Source: Candidatus Aminicenantota bacterium (GTDB taxonomy: Bacteria; Acidobacteriota; Aminicenantia; Aminicenantales; JAFGAV01). Taken from it: DNA of 34,574 nt. The notes under the pieces are model-generated. The model had not been told where the DNA came from. It made no database searches and was given only the letters and a program-made list of their open reading frames with translations. Each line of letters starts with the position of its first letter. Position 1 is the first letter of the stretch. Shown in pieces: positions 7,199 to 15,575 of the stretch. The DNA lies in contig JAFGAV010000106.1 in the NCBI GenBank assembly GCA_016933515.1, positions 1 through 34,574 of the forward strand, in the 5' to 3' direction. A program made the position numbers and the translations under genes.

Positions 7199-9133
7199 TT
7201 ATTTGATTTTGGATCCGGCCGGGACGTCGCCGTCGTAGAACGCGATCTTGGCTTTGCCCTGCCATTCGGCGGCCAGGATCATCCCCTTCGACTCGACGCC
7301 GCGAATGACGGCCGGCTTGAGGTTGACGATGACGGCCAGCCTCTTGCCCGCCAGGTCTTCGGGGGCGTACACATCCCCCACGCCGGCCACGAGCGTCCGC
7401 GTCTCGGTGCCGATGTCCACTTCGAGTTTGAGCAGCTTGTCCGTGTTGGGCACGCGCTCGGCCTTGAGGATGTGGGCGACTCTGAGGTCCATCTTCTTGA
7501 ACTCGTCGTAGCTGACCTGTTCCATGGCTTCCTCCTTTGTCTCCTTCGCGCCGGGCTCGGTCATGGCCGCCAGGAAATCCTTGAGCGCCACGCGGGGAAA
7601 GAGCGGCGTGGGTTCCTGGATGTTCCGCCCGGGGACGAGCCCTCCGAATTCCAGGTCCCGGAAAAGAACGTCCTCAGGCCGCTTCTCCTCACCCAGCCAG
7701 GCCCAGACTTTGCGCATCGATCCGGGGATGACCGGAAAGAGGAGGTGGCTGATGCCGCGCACGGCCGAGGCGGCCTGGGTGAGCACCCGGGCCAGCCGCC
7801 CCCGCCGGGAGGCGTCGCCGATCATCTTCCAGGGCTCCTCGTCGGCGAGATATTTGTTCACGCTGAAGATGTACGCCCAGACGTCCTCCAGGGCTCTGGT
7901 CAGGGCGACTTCTTCATAGAGCGCCGTCACGCGTTCCTTGAGCGCGCCGAACTCCCCGCGCAGCTTGGCGTCCGCTTCGGTCTCCGGGTCGGGGTCGGGC
8001 AGGACGCCGCCGAAGGCTTTTCGGATCAGGGTGAGCGTCCGTTGGACGAGATTGCCCAGATCGTTGGCCAGGTCGGAATTCACCCGATGCAGGAACGACT
8101 CGTCCGAGTAGTTCCCGTCCTGGCCGATCGGAATTTCCCGGATCAGAAAATACCGCAGCGGGTCCGGCCCGAACATCTTGAGGATGAGGTTGACGTCGAA
8201 GACGTTGCGCCTCGACTTGGACATCTTGGCCCCGCCCATCATCCACCATCCGTGGCTGAAGACGCAGTGCGGCAGATCGAAGCCGGCGGCCATGAGGAAG
8301 GCCGGCCAGAAGACGGCGTGAAAGCGGAGAATGTCCTTGCCGATGAGATGGATGTCGGCCGGCCAGTACTTGCGAAAGAGCTCCAAGTTCTCGTCAAAAC
8401 CGACACCGGTCACGTAGTTGTGCAGGGCGTCGAACCAGACATAGATGGTGTGGTCGGGATCGTCGGGGAAAGGGATGCCCCATGAGACCGTCGTCCGGGT
8501 GATGACCAGGTCTTTAAGCCCTCCTCGGACGAAGCTCACGACCTCGTTCATCCGGCTTTCGGGTCGGACGAAATCCGGCCGGCGGGCGTAGAAGTCGAGC
8601 AGCCGCTCCCGGTAGGCCGAAAGGCGGAAATAATAGCATTTCTCGGAGAGGAGATGGGCGGTCTTTCCGCAATCGGGACAGATTTTCGTCCGGTCGGCCT
8701 CTTCGGGGACGTCTTCGGAAAGGTAGCATTCGTCCGAAACGCAGTACCAACCCCGGTAGGTGCCCTGATAGATGTCGCCTTGTTCCTTGAGTTTCTTGAA
8801 GATTTTTTGCACGCCGCGCTTGTGGGCGGGCATCGTCGTCCGGATGAAAAAATCCGGCTCAATGCTCAGATCGCGCCACAGGTCCTGGAAACGGACCACG
8901 ACCCGGTCGGCGAGCTCCCGGGGCTTGAGGCCCCGCTCGGCCGAGGCCCGCTGGACTTTCTGCCCGTGTTCGTCCGTGCCGGTCAGAAAGAACACGTCGC
9001 GGTCCGCGAGCTTTCGGGCCCGGGCCAGAACGTCGGCGATGATCGTCGTATAGGCATGGCCGATATGGGGCACGTCGTTGACGTAGTAGATCGGCGTGGT
9101 GACGTAGAACTTCGGCCTAGATGTTCCGGACAC
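7199..9133 (-). CDS. metG: Methionyl-tRNA synthetase with C-terminal tRNA-binding domain
   Basis: Class I aminoacyl-tRNA synthetase charging tRNA-Met. The 644-aa product begins [25 protein letters not shown] (HIGH signature) and has a four-Cys zinc knuckle (CVSDEC then CPDCG). The KMSKS loop is [12 protein letters not shown], followed by an alpha-helical anticodon-binding region. The last 105 residues or so form a Trbp111/EMAPII-like OB fold ([20 protein letters not shown] to VPAGSKIK). The GTG start at 9131-9133 has GGAGG 8 nt upstream and lies inside the end of folE (17-nt overlap). It is the last gene of the sir2-larC-folE-metG operon. Confidence 0.96.
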   Translation of the reverse strand: MSGTSRPKFYVTTPIYYVNDVPHIGHAYTTIIADVLARARKLADRDVFFLTGTDEHGQKVQRASAERGLKPRELADRVVVRFQDLWRDLSIEPDFFIRTTMPAHKRGVQKIFKKLKEQGDIYQGTYRGWYCVSDECYLSEDVPEEADRTKICPDCGKTAHLLSEKCYYFRLSAYRERLLDFYARRPDFVRPESRMNEVVSFVRGGLKDLVITRTTVSWGIPFPDDPDHTIYVWFDALHNYVTGVGFDENLELFRKYWPADIHLIGKDILRFHAVFWPAFLMAAGFDLPHCVFSHGWWMMGGAKMSKSRRNVFDVNLILKMFGPDPLRYFLIREIPIGQDGNYSDESFLHRVNSDLANDLGNLVQRTLTLIRKAFGGVLPDPDPETEADAKLRGEFGALKERVTALYEEVALTRALEDVWAYIFSVNKYLADEEPWKMIGDASRRGRLARVLTQAASAVRGISHLLFPVIPGSMRKVWAWLGEEKRPEDVLFRDLEFGGLVPGRNIQEPTPLFPRVALKDFLAAMTEPGAKETKEEAMEQVSYDEFKKMDLRVAHILKAERVPNTDKLLKLEVDIGTETRTLVAGVGDVYAPEDLAGKRLAVIVNLKPAVIRGVESKGMILAAEWQGKAKIAFYDGDVPAGSKIK

Positions 9134-9716
9134 TTCCCGTCCCTCCGCAGATCAGAGCGATGGCTTCCGTGCGCGTGAGGCTTGAGGCGCGGAAGGAGCC
9201 GCGGACGGCGGACGTCACCGTCAACGACTTGGGCTTTTTGACCCCCCGCATGGACATGCACATATGCTCGGCTTCGATGATGACCATGACCCCCAGCGGC
9301 CGGAGGTTGTCCATGATCAGATCCGCAATCTGTTTGGTCAGGCGCTCCTGAATCTGGAGCCGCCGGCTGAGCGTGTCCACCACCCGGGCGATCTTGCTCA
9401 GCCCCACGATCCGGCCGCCGCTGGGGATGTAGGCGACATGGGCCACGCCGGCGAAGGGCAGGAGGTGATGCTCGCACATGGAATAAAGGGGGATGTTCTT
9501 GATGAGCACCATCTCGTCGTGTTTTTCACTGTGAATGACGGTCAGGTGACGGGCCGGGTCCTCGAGCCCCCCGCCGAGGATTTCGCGGAACATTCGGGCC
9601 ACGCGTCGGGGCGTTTCGCGAAGCCCCGCGCGCCGCGTGCCCTCGCCCACTCCGTCCAGAATGAGACGAACTCCTTTTTCGATTTTTACAAGGTCCATCT
9701 TTTTCCGGGGGCTCAT
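9117..9716 (-). CDS. folE: GTP cyclohydrolase I
   Basis: Converts GTP to 7,8-dihydroneopterin triphosphate, the entry to folate, pterin and queuosine-type pathways. The 199-aa product contains the zinc ligands in [13 protein letters not shown] and [26 protein letters not shown], and [14 protein letters not shown], all diagnostic of type I (FolE) rather than FolE2. Its ATG overlaps the larC stop as ATGA. A second in-frame ATG at residue 7 is possible. QueA in the same window uses a precursor whose pathway also begins with GTP cyclohydrolase I, but the two genes are not clustered. Confidence 0.96.
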   Translation of the reverse strand: MSPRKKMDLVKIEKGVRLILDGVGEGTRRAGLRETPRRVARMFREILGGGLEDPARHLTVIHSEKHDEMVLIKNIPLYSMCEHHLLPFAGVAHVAYIPSGGRIVGLSKIARVVDTLSRRLQIQERLTKQIADLIMDNLRPLGVMVIIEAEHMCMSMRGVKKPKSLTVTSAVRGSFRASSLTRTEAIALICGGTGSVRNI

Positions 9717-10894
9717 GGGCGACTCGGCTTTCCTTTCCAGTAACGTTCCGCCGCCAGCCGCTGAATCTCTTTCAGGGGCCGGCCTGATTTCCGCGCCGCC
9801 CGAAGGCAGTCCGAAAACTCCGGCTGAGCGTTCACCGGCGTCTCCCGGAAGCGGGACACCTTGATCCCGATCCGCTCTCCGGCCACATGAACCCCGGAGG
9901 AAGCGCGGTCCAACACGCGCCTTTCCACGGGGTAATAGCGGACGCCGATCGAAGTCGTCTCTCGGAACACCCCGGCGACGAGGTCATCTATTCTATCAGC
10001 CTCGGCCAGGAGCGTCAATTTGGTCGCCAGACGGCCTTTTTTCATCACGATCGGAGTCAGCGCGGCGTCTAGGGCCCCCTGTTCCAGGGCGGTGTCAAGG
10101 AACGCGGCCAAGACCTGGGGAGTGGAATCGTCGATATGGGCCTCAACGACAAACAGGCGCTTTTCCGGCCGGAAAACGTCCTCCCGGCCGTAAAAAGCGC
10201 GCAGGACATTGGAGAAACCGGGGATGTCCCTGGATCCGGCCCCGTAACCGATGCGGTCGTAACACAGCTCGGGCAGCGCGGTGAAGGATTCCGCCAGCAC
10301 GGAGGCCAGGGCGGCGCCGGTGGGCGTCACGAGCTCCGTTTCGGCCCAGGCCGCATAAACGGGCGCGCCTTTCAGCAGCTCGGCCACGGCGGGCGGCGGA
10401 ACAGGAAGGACTCCGTGCGCGGCCTTGACCCAGCCCGAGCCCACGTTGAGCGGGGAGATATAAACCTTGCGGATGTTCAGGACGTCGAGCAAATGACAGG
10501 CGCCCACAATATCGACCAGGGCGTCGTCGGCGCCCGCCTCGTGGAGATGGGTGTTTTTGAAAGTATGGCCGTGCACTTTGGCCTCGGCTTTGAACAGGGC
10601 GTTGAAAACGGCGAGCGCCCGCTCCCGGATCGGCGCCGGGAATCCGCTTTTTTTGATCAGAGCGGAAATGTCCTCGAACCGCCGGGCAGGGGATCCTTTG
10701 TCCCGGACATGGACGTCCACCTTCAGGGCGCCGAGGGCCCCCCTCCGGACACGGCGCGCGCGGATCTCAACGGGGAGCCGGAGCCGGGCCATGTCTTTTT
10801 TGAAGGCGGCGGGGGAAACGCCCAGGTCGAGAAGAGCGCCCAGAATCATGTCGCCGCTCAAGCCGGCCGATCCGTCAAGGTAAAGGTAATGCAT
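9713..10894 (-). CDS. larC: LarC-like nickel insertion protein (DUF111)
   Basis: LarC is the CTP-dependent cyclometallase that inserts nickel into the pincer nucleotide cofactor of lactate racemase-type enzymes. The 393-aa product has the N-terminal [23 protein letters not shown], the metal-binding region [27 protein letters not shown], and [14 protein letters not shown], all typical of the family. It is one continuous ORF, unlike the frameshifted larC1/larC2 of Lactiplantibacillus. I prefer ATG 10894, which forms TGATG with the sir2 stop; a TTG one codon earlier is closer to the GGAG. LarB, LarE and LarA homologues are not in the window, so the function is by family only. Confidence 0.88.
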   Translation of the reverse strand: MHYLYLDGSAGLSGDMILGALLDLGVSPAAFKKDMARLRLPVEIRARRVRRGALGALKVDVHVRDKGSPARRFEDISALIKKSGFPAPIRERALAVFNALFKAEAKVHGHTFKNTHLHEAGADDALVDIVGACHLLDVLNIRKVYISPLNVGSGWVKAAHGVLPVPPPAVAELLKGAPVYAAWAETELVTPTGAALASVLAESFTALPELCYDRIGYGAGSRDIPGFSNVLRAFYGREDVFRPEKRLFVVEAHIDDSTPQVLAAFLDTALEQGALDAALTPIVMKKGRLATKLTLLAEADRIDDLVAGVFRETTSIGVRYYPVERRVLDRASSGVHVAGERIGIKVSRFRETPVNAQPEFSDCLRAARKSGRPLKEIQRLAAERYWKGKPSRP

Positions 10895-11664
10895 CAACGA
10901 GTTCTCCTTGCCGATGAACGGCGCCGGGCCTCAAGCCTGCGGTCGAGCCGGGAAAGCATTCGGCCCGACGGCTCCCGGAAGCAAAAATCGGCGGTCCGGC
11001 TGAGAGGGGTCGGTTCGGGATTGACCTCGACGATCACGGCGCCGGCCTCGGCGGCGGCTTGGGGGAGGGCGGCCGCCGGATGCACCACGGCCGACGTGCC
11101 GACGACAAACAGGACCTGGCACGAGGAGCACCTGCGGAAGGCCTCATCGAGTATTCGGGAGTCGAGCGATTCGCCGAACCAAACGACATGCGGGCGGAGC
11201 AGCCTCCCGCAGTCCGGGCAGCGGGGCGGGAGTTCGGACAGGGGAACTTCGCGGTTCTCCCTGACTGTGCCCTCGAACGGGCAACGGGTCTTCCAGATGT
11301 TACCATGGAGCTCGATCGGGTCGGCCGAGCCGGCGAGCCCGTGCAGCCCGTCGATGTTCTGGGTGATCAGGCTGAATGAGGGAAACGCCTTCTGCCAGAC
11401 GGCCAGGGTCTTGTGCCCCTCGTTGGGCACGGCTTCGGCGATCAGTCTGCGCCGCCAGTCGTACCATTCCCAGACGAGCCGAGGATCGCGGTCGAAGGCT
11501 TCGGGCGTCGCCAGCTCCTCGGCGCGGAACCGCTTCCACAGCCCCTGGGCGCCTCGAAAGGTCGGTATGCCCGACTCGGCGGAGATCCCGGCGCCGGTCA
11601 GGACGGCGACTCGGGTCGCCGAGACGAGGACGCCGGCGAGTTCGTCAAGCGCGTCTTCGTTCAT
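10894..11664 (-). CDS. NAD-dependent protein deacylase (sirtuin, CobB/SIRT5-like)
   Basis: Removes acyl groups from lysines with NAD consumption. The 256-aa product has LTGAGISAESGIPTFRG (22-38), TQNIDGLH (101-108), catalytic His120 in ELHGNIWKTRC, and RPHVVWFGE. Tyr68 and Arg71 form the YxxR motif that marks class III sirtuins preferring succinyl and malonyl groups. Only three of the usual four zinc cysteines are seen (C128, C149, C152): the first pair reads CPFE, a feature shared with some CobB proteins. ATG 11664 matches the family N-terminus; the ORF track adds 76 unlikely residues. The ribosome-binding site is weak. First gene of the operon with larC, folE and metG. Confidence 0.92.
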   Translation of the reverse strand: MNEDALDELAGVLVSATRVAVLTGAGISAESGIPTFRGAQGLWKRFRAEELATPEAFDRDPRLVWEWYDWRRRLIAEAVPNEGHKTLAVWQKAFPSFSLITQNIDGLHGLAGSADPIELHGNIWKTRCPFEGTVRENREVPLSELPPRCPDCGRLLRPHVVWFGESLDSRILDEAFRRCSSCQVLFVVGTSAVVHPAAALPQAAAEAGAVIVEVNPEPTPLSRTADFCFREPSGRMLSRLDRRLEARRRSSARRTR

Positions 11665-11722
11665 GACTTCGGTCCGTCTCACATTATTCCCGGTTTCGGC
11701 GCCGAGTTCAAGGGACGCTTGG

Positions 11723-11771
11723 AGACTGCGGGGAGGTTTCGGCGCTAGGCGCTGAAACCTCCCCGCAGTCT
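11723..11771. repeat. Near-perfect 23-bp inverted repeat with 3-nt loop
   Basis: The arms starting AGACTGCGGGGAGGTTTC and ending GAAACCTCCCCGCAGTCT pair over 23 positions with one non-Watson-Crick position (G-T on plus, A-C on minus) around a TAG loop. It lies between divergent sir2 and mtnP, 59 nt upstream of the sir2 ATG. No T-run follows on either strand. Confidence 0.85.
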
Positions 11772-11815
11772 GTTCATAAAGGTCGGCGGCAGGATGTCCG
11801 GGAAGCGGAGATGGC

Positions 11816-11844
11816 TTGTATTTTAAGGAAACGCCCCTTATCAT
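11816..11844 (+). promoter_or_regulatory. Weak candidate promoter for mtnP
   Basis: TTGTAT, 17 nt, TATCAT; the -10 is good and the -35 poor. It lies about 50 nt upstream of the mtnP ATG and downstream of the large hairpin. Confidence 0.35.
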
Positions 11845-11891
11845 ACTATCCCTTGCCCCGCCGGCTTGAAACTCACGAAACGGAGGACGCA

Positions 11892-12812
11892 ATGCCTTCC
11901 AAAGGGAAAACAGCGGTCAAGACTCTCCGTCGGGCGGCGCGCCTGCCCGAGGTCGAAATCGGCATCCTGGGCGGAACAGGTCTCTACGACATCGAGGGGC
12001 TGGAGGACCTCCGCGAGATCAAGCTCAAAACCCCGTTCGGCGACCCGTCGGACGCTTATGTCGTGGGACATTTGGAGGGGCGCCGAGTGGCTTTTCTCAG
12101 CCGCCACGGGCGCGGCCACCGCCACATGCCCACCGATGTCAACTTCCGGGCCAACATCTACGGATTCAAGTTGTTCGGCGTGGAAAGGATCGTGTCGGTC
12201 AATTCCTGCGGCTCGCTCCGGGAGGACATCCGGCCCAGGGACATCGTTTTCGCCGACCAGTTCTTTGACCGGACGCGGCGACCGTCCACGTTTTTCGGCC
12301 GGGGGATCGTGGCCCACATCGGCCTGGCCCATCCCGTGTGCGGCGACCTGGCCGGCGCGCTTTTCGAGGCCGCCCGCGGCCTCGGGCTTCCGGCCCATCC
12401 CCGCGGCACCTACCTGAACATGGAAGGGCCCGCTTTTTCCACGAAAGCCGAGTCGCGCGTTTACCGCTCCTGGGGCTGCGACGTCATCGGCATGACTTCG
12501 GCGACGGAAGCGCGCCTGGCCCGGGAAGCCGAGATCTGCTACGCGACGATGAACCTCGTCACGGACTACGATGTCTGGCATGAGGAGGAAGGGCCGGTTT
12601 CCGTGGAAATGATCCTGGGCAACCTCGGGGCCAACGTTCACAACGCCCGGGCGGTGATCCGCGCCGCTCTGCCTCGCATCGTTCCCCAGGCGCAGAGCCG
12701 ATGCGACTGCGGAGCGGCTCTCAGAAACGCCATCGTCACCGACCGTCGGCTCATCCCGGCCGCGACGCGGCGCATCCTCCTCCCCCTGATCGGAAAATAC
12801 CTCAAGGACTGA
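11892..12812 (+). CDS. mtnP: S-methyl-5'-thioadenosine phosphorylase
   Basis: Phosphorolyses methylthioadenosine, a by-product of polyamine synthesis and radical SAM chemistry, to adenine and methylthioribose-1-phosphate. The 306-aa protein belongs to the PNP/MTAP family. It shows EIGILGGTGLYDIEGLED, KTPFGDPSDAYVVGHLEGRRVAFLSRHGRGHRHMP (phosphate and substrate residues), RGTYLNMEGPAFSTKAES, and GMTSATEARLAREAEICYA. The GMTSATEA segment differs from the GMT(N/S)xPEA usual for the family, so related purine nucleoside substrates cannot be excluded. Start ATG 11892 has GGAGG 5 nt upstream; the ORF-track start is 27 codons early. It is followed by a PfkB kinase after 15 nt. Confidence 0.88.
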   Translation: MPSKGKTAVKTLRRAARLPEVEIGILGGTGLYDIEGLEDLREIKLKTPFGDPSDAYVVGHLEGRRVAFLSRHGRGHRHMPTDVNFRANIYGFKLFGVERIVSVNSCGSLREDIRPRDIVFADQFFDRTRRPSTFFGRGIVAHIGLAHPVCGDLAGALFEAARGLGLPAHPRGTYLNMEGPAFSTKAESRVYRSWGCDVIGMTSATEARLAREAEICYATMNLVTDYDVWHEEEGPVSVEMILGNLGANVHNARAVIRAALPRIVPQAQSRCDCGAALRNAIVTDRRLIPAATRRILLPLIGKYLKD

Positions 12813-12827
12813 AAGGACGGTTTTCTC

Positions 12828-13727
12828 ATGAGCCTGGTCATCGTCGGCAGCCTGGCCTTCGACAGCATCGAAACGCCCACCGCCCGCCGGGTACGAATTG
12901 TGGGCGGCTCGGGTTCCTACTGCGCCCTGGCGGCCAGCTTTTTCACCCGGCCCAAGGTCGTGGGCGTCGTGGGGCGGGATTTCCCGACCGAAACCCTGAA
13001 TTTTTTTCGGCGGCGCGGCATCGACCTCAAAGGCGTCGAAGTCAGACCGGGCAAGACGTTCTTCTGGGAAGGCCGCTATGGAGCCGACCCCAACCTCCGC
13101 ACCACGATCCGGACGGAGCTAAACGTGTTCAAGGATTATCGGCCCCGCCTTCCCGAATCCTATCGCCGTCCGGATATCGTCTTCCTGGCGAACATCGATC
13201 CCGATCTCCAGGAGGACATTCTCAACCAGGCCGGGAATCCCCGTTTGGTGGCCATGGACACGATTGAGCTCTGGATCAAGACCAAGCGCCGGGCTCTCCT
13301 CGATGTCCTGCGCCGGGTGGACGTGTTCTTCTGCAACGATCAGGAAGCGCAGATGCTCGGCGGCGAAATCAACATCGTGAAATCCGGCCGCGCGCTTCTG
13401 GAAAAAGGGCCCCGCTGGGTGGTCGTCAAGAAGGGCGAACACGGCGTCCTCGTCGTGGGGCGCGACCGGTCGTTCTGCCTGCCGGGGCACCCGACCGAGA
13501 TCGTGACCGACCCGACCGGCGCCGGCGATTGTTTCGCCGGAGGATTTCTCGGTTCGCTCGACCGCACGGGACGCGCCGATGAGCGCTCGATACGCCGGGC
13601 CACGGCCTTCGGCAGCGTCATGGCGTCCTTTGCCATCGAGGATTTCGGGATCGAGAGGTTCAAGAGGCTCAAGCAAAAAGACGTCGAGGAGAGGTTTCTC
13701 GTCTTCAAGAAACTGGTACGGTTTTAA
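12828..13727 (+). CDS. PfkB-family carbohydrate/nucleoside kinase
   Basis: Ribokinase-fold kinase of 299 aa. N-terminal VIVGSLAFDSIETP and GGSGSYCALAAS form the substrate site. The C-terminal DPTGAGDCFAGGFLG (228-242) supplies the anion hole and catalytic Asp234. The substrate is not readable from the motifs. Adjacency to mtnP (15-nt gap) suggests a nucleoside or sugar-phosphate salvage role, for example adenosine or a ribose derivative. MtnP itself already yields a phosphorylated sugar, so a methylthioribose kinase step is not required. It is co-directional with tnaA, 19 nt downstream. Confidence 0.87.
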   Translation: MSLVIVGSLAFDSIETPTARRVRIVGGSGSYCALAASFFTRPKVVGVVGRDFPTETLNFFRRRGIDLKGVEVRPGKTFFWEGRYGADPNLRTTIRTELNVFKDYRPRLPESYRRPDIVFLANIDPDLQEDILNQAGNPRLVAMDTIELWIKTKRRALLDVLRRVDVFFCNDQEAQMLGGEINIVKSGRALLEKGPRWVVVKKGEHGVLVVGRDRSFCLPGHPTEIVTDPTGAGDCFAGGFLGSLDRTGRADERSIRRATAFGSVMASFAIEDFGIERFKRLKQKDVEERFLVFKKLVRF

Positions 13728-13746
13728 AAAAGGAGAACGGTCGGCC

Positions 13747-15117
13747 ATGAACATTCCCGTGGAACCCTATCGCATCAAAGTCGTGGAAAGCCTCCGGCGC
13801 ATCCCGCGCCGGGAACGCGAGGCCGTCTTGCGCAAGGCCGGGTACAACGTCTTCAACATCCCCGCTGAAAAAGTGTTCATCGACCTCCTGACCGATTCCG
13901 GAACCTCGGCCATGAGCGACAGGCAGTGGGCGGGATTGATGGTCGGCGACGAATCCTACGCCGGCGCCAGGAGCTTTTTCAACCTGGAAAGGACCGTCCG
14001 GCGCGTCTTCGGTTTCAAGCATGTGATCCCCACCCACCAGGGCCGGGCGGCGGAGAGGATCCTGTTCCAGGCCCTGGTTCACAAAGGAGACACGGTCCCG
14101 AACAACATTCATTTCGACACCACGCGGGCCAACGTCGAGGTCTTGGGCGCCGAGGCGCTCGACCTTGCGGCCCGGGAGGCTTACGACCCGGACGACGAAC
14201 TGCCCTTCAAGGGCAACATGGATGTCGGGCGTCTGGAGGACGCCATCAAACGCCGGGGAAGGAAGCGCATCCCCCTGGTCATGATGACCGTAACCAACAA
14301 TTCCGGCGGCGGGCAGCCGGTGTCTCTGGACAACATCCGGCGGGTCCGCGCGGTCTGCCGGAAGCACAAAATCCCGTTTTTCTTGGACGCCTGCCGCTTC
14401 GCGGAGAACGCCTATTTTATCCGGGAGCGCGAGAAGGGATGCGCCCGCACGTCCGTGGCTGAAATCGCCCGCGAGGCCTTCTCCCTTGCCGACGGGGCGA
14501 CGATGAGCGCCAAGAAGGACGCCCTGGTCAATATCGGCGGTTTCATCGCTCTCAATGACGACCGCCTGGCAGGCCGCCTGAAGGAGCTGCTCATCATCGG
14601 CGAGGGTTTTCCCACCTACGGGGGGCTGGCCGGCCGCGACCTGGAAGCCATGGCCCGCGGGCTGGAAGAGGTCCTGGAGCCGGACTATCTCGAGCACCGC
14701 ATCGGCCAGGTCCGCTACCTGGCCGCCCTCCTGGAGAAGGAACGCATCCCCTATTTCAAGCCCTGCGGCGGGCACGCCGTTTACATCCTGGCCGACCGCT
14801 TCCTGCCCCATCTTCCCAGGAACCGCTACCCGGCCTGGGCCTTGACGACGGCCCTCTACCGGGAGGCCGGGGTCCGGGCCGTGGAAATCGGCGGCGTGAT
14901 GTTCGGGCGGAAAGACAAAGGCGGTCGGGAAGTCTATCCCGCCCTGGAGCTCGTCCGGCTGTGCGTACCACGCCGGGTTTATACCGTTTCCCATCTTCAA
15001 TATGTGGCCGAGGCGCTGGCCGAACTGTATAAGCGAAGGGAAAAGATCCGAGGTCTCAGAATCGTCTCTCAATCCCCGTATTTGAGACATTTTACGGCCA
15101 GATTCGAAGAAGTGTAG
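13747..15117 (+). CDS. tnaA: Tryptophanase (beta-eliminating lyase)
   Basis: PLP enzyme cleaving tryptophan to indole, pyruvate and ammonia. The 456-aa product follows E. coli TnaA through most of its length: VFIDLLTDSGTSAMSD, IPTHQGRAAERI, NNSGGGQPVSLDNIR, FFLDACRFAENAYFI, the PLP lysine segment MSAKKDAL (about 253-260), EGFPTYGGLAGRD and FTARFEEV. The segment AVEIGGVMFGR matches tryptophanase (EIGS); tyrosine phenol-lyase usually has ERG there, so tyrosine phenol-lyase is less likely. ATG 13747 has AAGGAG about 11 nt upstream; the ORF-track start lies inside the kinase gene. No TnaC-like leader peptide or tnaB permease is seen, because the gene sits inside an operon. Confidence 0.9.
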   Translation: MNIPVEPYRIKVVESLRRIPRREREAVLRKAGYNVFNIPAEKVFIDLLTDSGTSAMSDRQWAGLMVGDESYAGARSFFNLERTVRRVFGFKHVIPTHQGRAAERILFQALVHKGDTVPNNIHFDTTRANVEVLGAEALDLAAREAYDPDDELPFKGNMDVGRLEDAIKRRGRKRIPLVMMTVTNNSGGGQPVSLDNIRRVRAVCRKHKIPFFLDACRFAENAYFIREREKGCARTSVAEIAREAFSLADGATMSAKKDALVNIGGFIALNDDRLAGRLKELLIIGEGFPTYGGLAGRDLEAMARGLEEVLEPDYLEHRIGQVRYLAALLEKERIPYFKPCGGHAVYILADRFLPHLPRNRYPAWALTTALYREAGVRAVEIGGVMFGRKDKGGREVYPALELVRLCVPRRVYTVSHLQYVAEALAELYKRREKIRGLRIVSQSPYLRHFTARFEEV

Positions 15118-15163
15118 AAACGCCGCACCCCCGGCCCGGATCGATTTGGTGAAGACGCCGCAT

Positions 15164-15193
15164 TTGACCGAATACGTCTTTTTGCGATAAAAT
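15164..15193 (+). promoter_or_regulatory. Sigma70-like promoter for the Scm cassette
   Basis: TTGACC, 18 nt, TAAAAT (or GATAAA with 16-nt spacing) lies in the 173-nt gap after tnaA. It predicts a leader of about 90 nt before the scmD ATG at 15291, so the cassette can be transcribed apart from the tnaA operon. Confidence 0.6.
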
Positions 15194-15290
15194 ATTTCAC
15201 CAAGGAACGGCTTCCGGGAAGAAAGAAGCGCCTTTTTGTTCTATGAAATCGTCAGATAGGGAAAAGTGTTTTATAAGGAGACGAGAAAGA

Positions 15291-15575
15291 ATGTCAGCCG
15301 ATAAACCTGTAGCCAATCCGCAGGTGGTCCTCAGGGAGGAATTTGACGACTGGGCCGTGCTGTTCGACCCGGATACGGCTGAAGGTTTCGCCGTCAATCC
15401 CGTGGGAGTCCTGATCTGGAAAGAACTCGACGGAAACCACGACATCGCCGACATCGTGCGCGTCGTCCGGGAGAAGTGTGAAAACGTCCCTGAGGACGTT
15501 GAAACACACTGCCGGGAATTCGTCGACAGCCTGATCCGAAAGGGGCTGGTTGGGACGGAAGTCACCCATGATTGA
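15291..15575 (+). CDS. scmD: PqqD-like peptide chaperone, ScmD type
   Basis: 94-aa RiPP-recognition (PqqD/RRE) domain protein, expected to bind a leader peptide and present it to a radical SAM partner. The family pattern is visible: PQVVLREEFDDWAVLFDPDTAEGFAVNPVGVLIWKELDG, then a helical half DIADIVRVVREKCENVPEDVETHCREFVDSLIRKGLV. I start it at ATG 15291 because AAGGAG lies 10 nt upstream; an upstream in-frame ATG at 15243 would add 16 residues without a ribosome-binding site. It overlaps scmE by 8 nt. The assignment to the SynChlorMet (Scm) family rests on this gene plus its three neighbours. Confidence 0.82.
   Translation: MSADKPVANPQVVLREEFDDWAVLFDPDTAEGFAVNPVGVLIWKELDGNHDIADIVRVVREKCENVPEDVETHCREFVDSLIRKGLVGTEVTHD

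Noticed and set aside
7184-8485. 433-aa plus-strand ORF
   Set aside because: Antisense to metG; composition typical of mirror frames in high-GC DNA.
10136-11755. 539-aa plus-strand ORF
   Set aside because: It is antisense to larC and sir2, whose motifs are clear; no domain pattern or ribosome-binding site. A high-GC shadow frame.
13705-15090. 461-aa minus-strand ORF
   Set aside because: Antisense to tnaA, which has strong family identity throughout.
15137-15193. Short plus-strand frame (GTG AAG ACG ...) before scmD as a leader peptide
   Set aside because: No Shine-Dalgarno, and it overlaps the predicted promoter, so it would not be transcribed from it.
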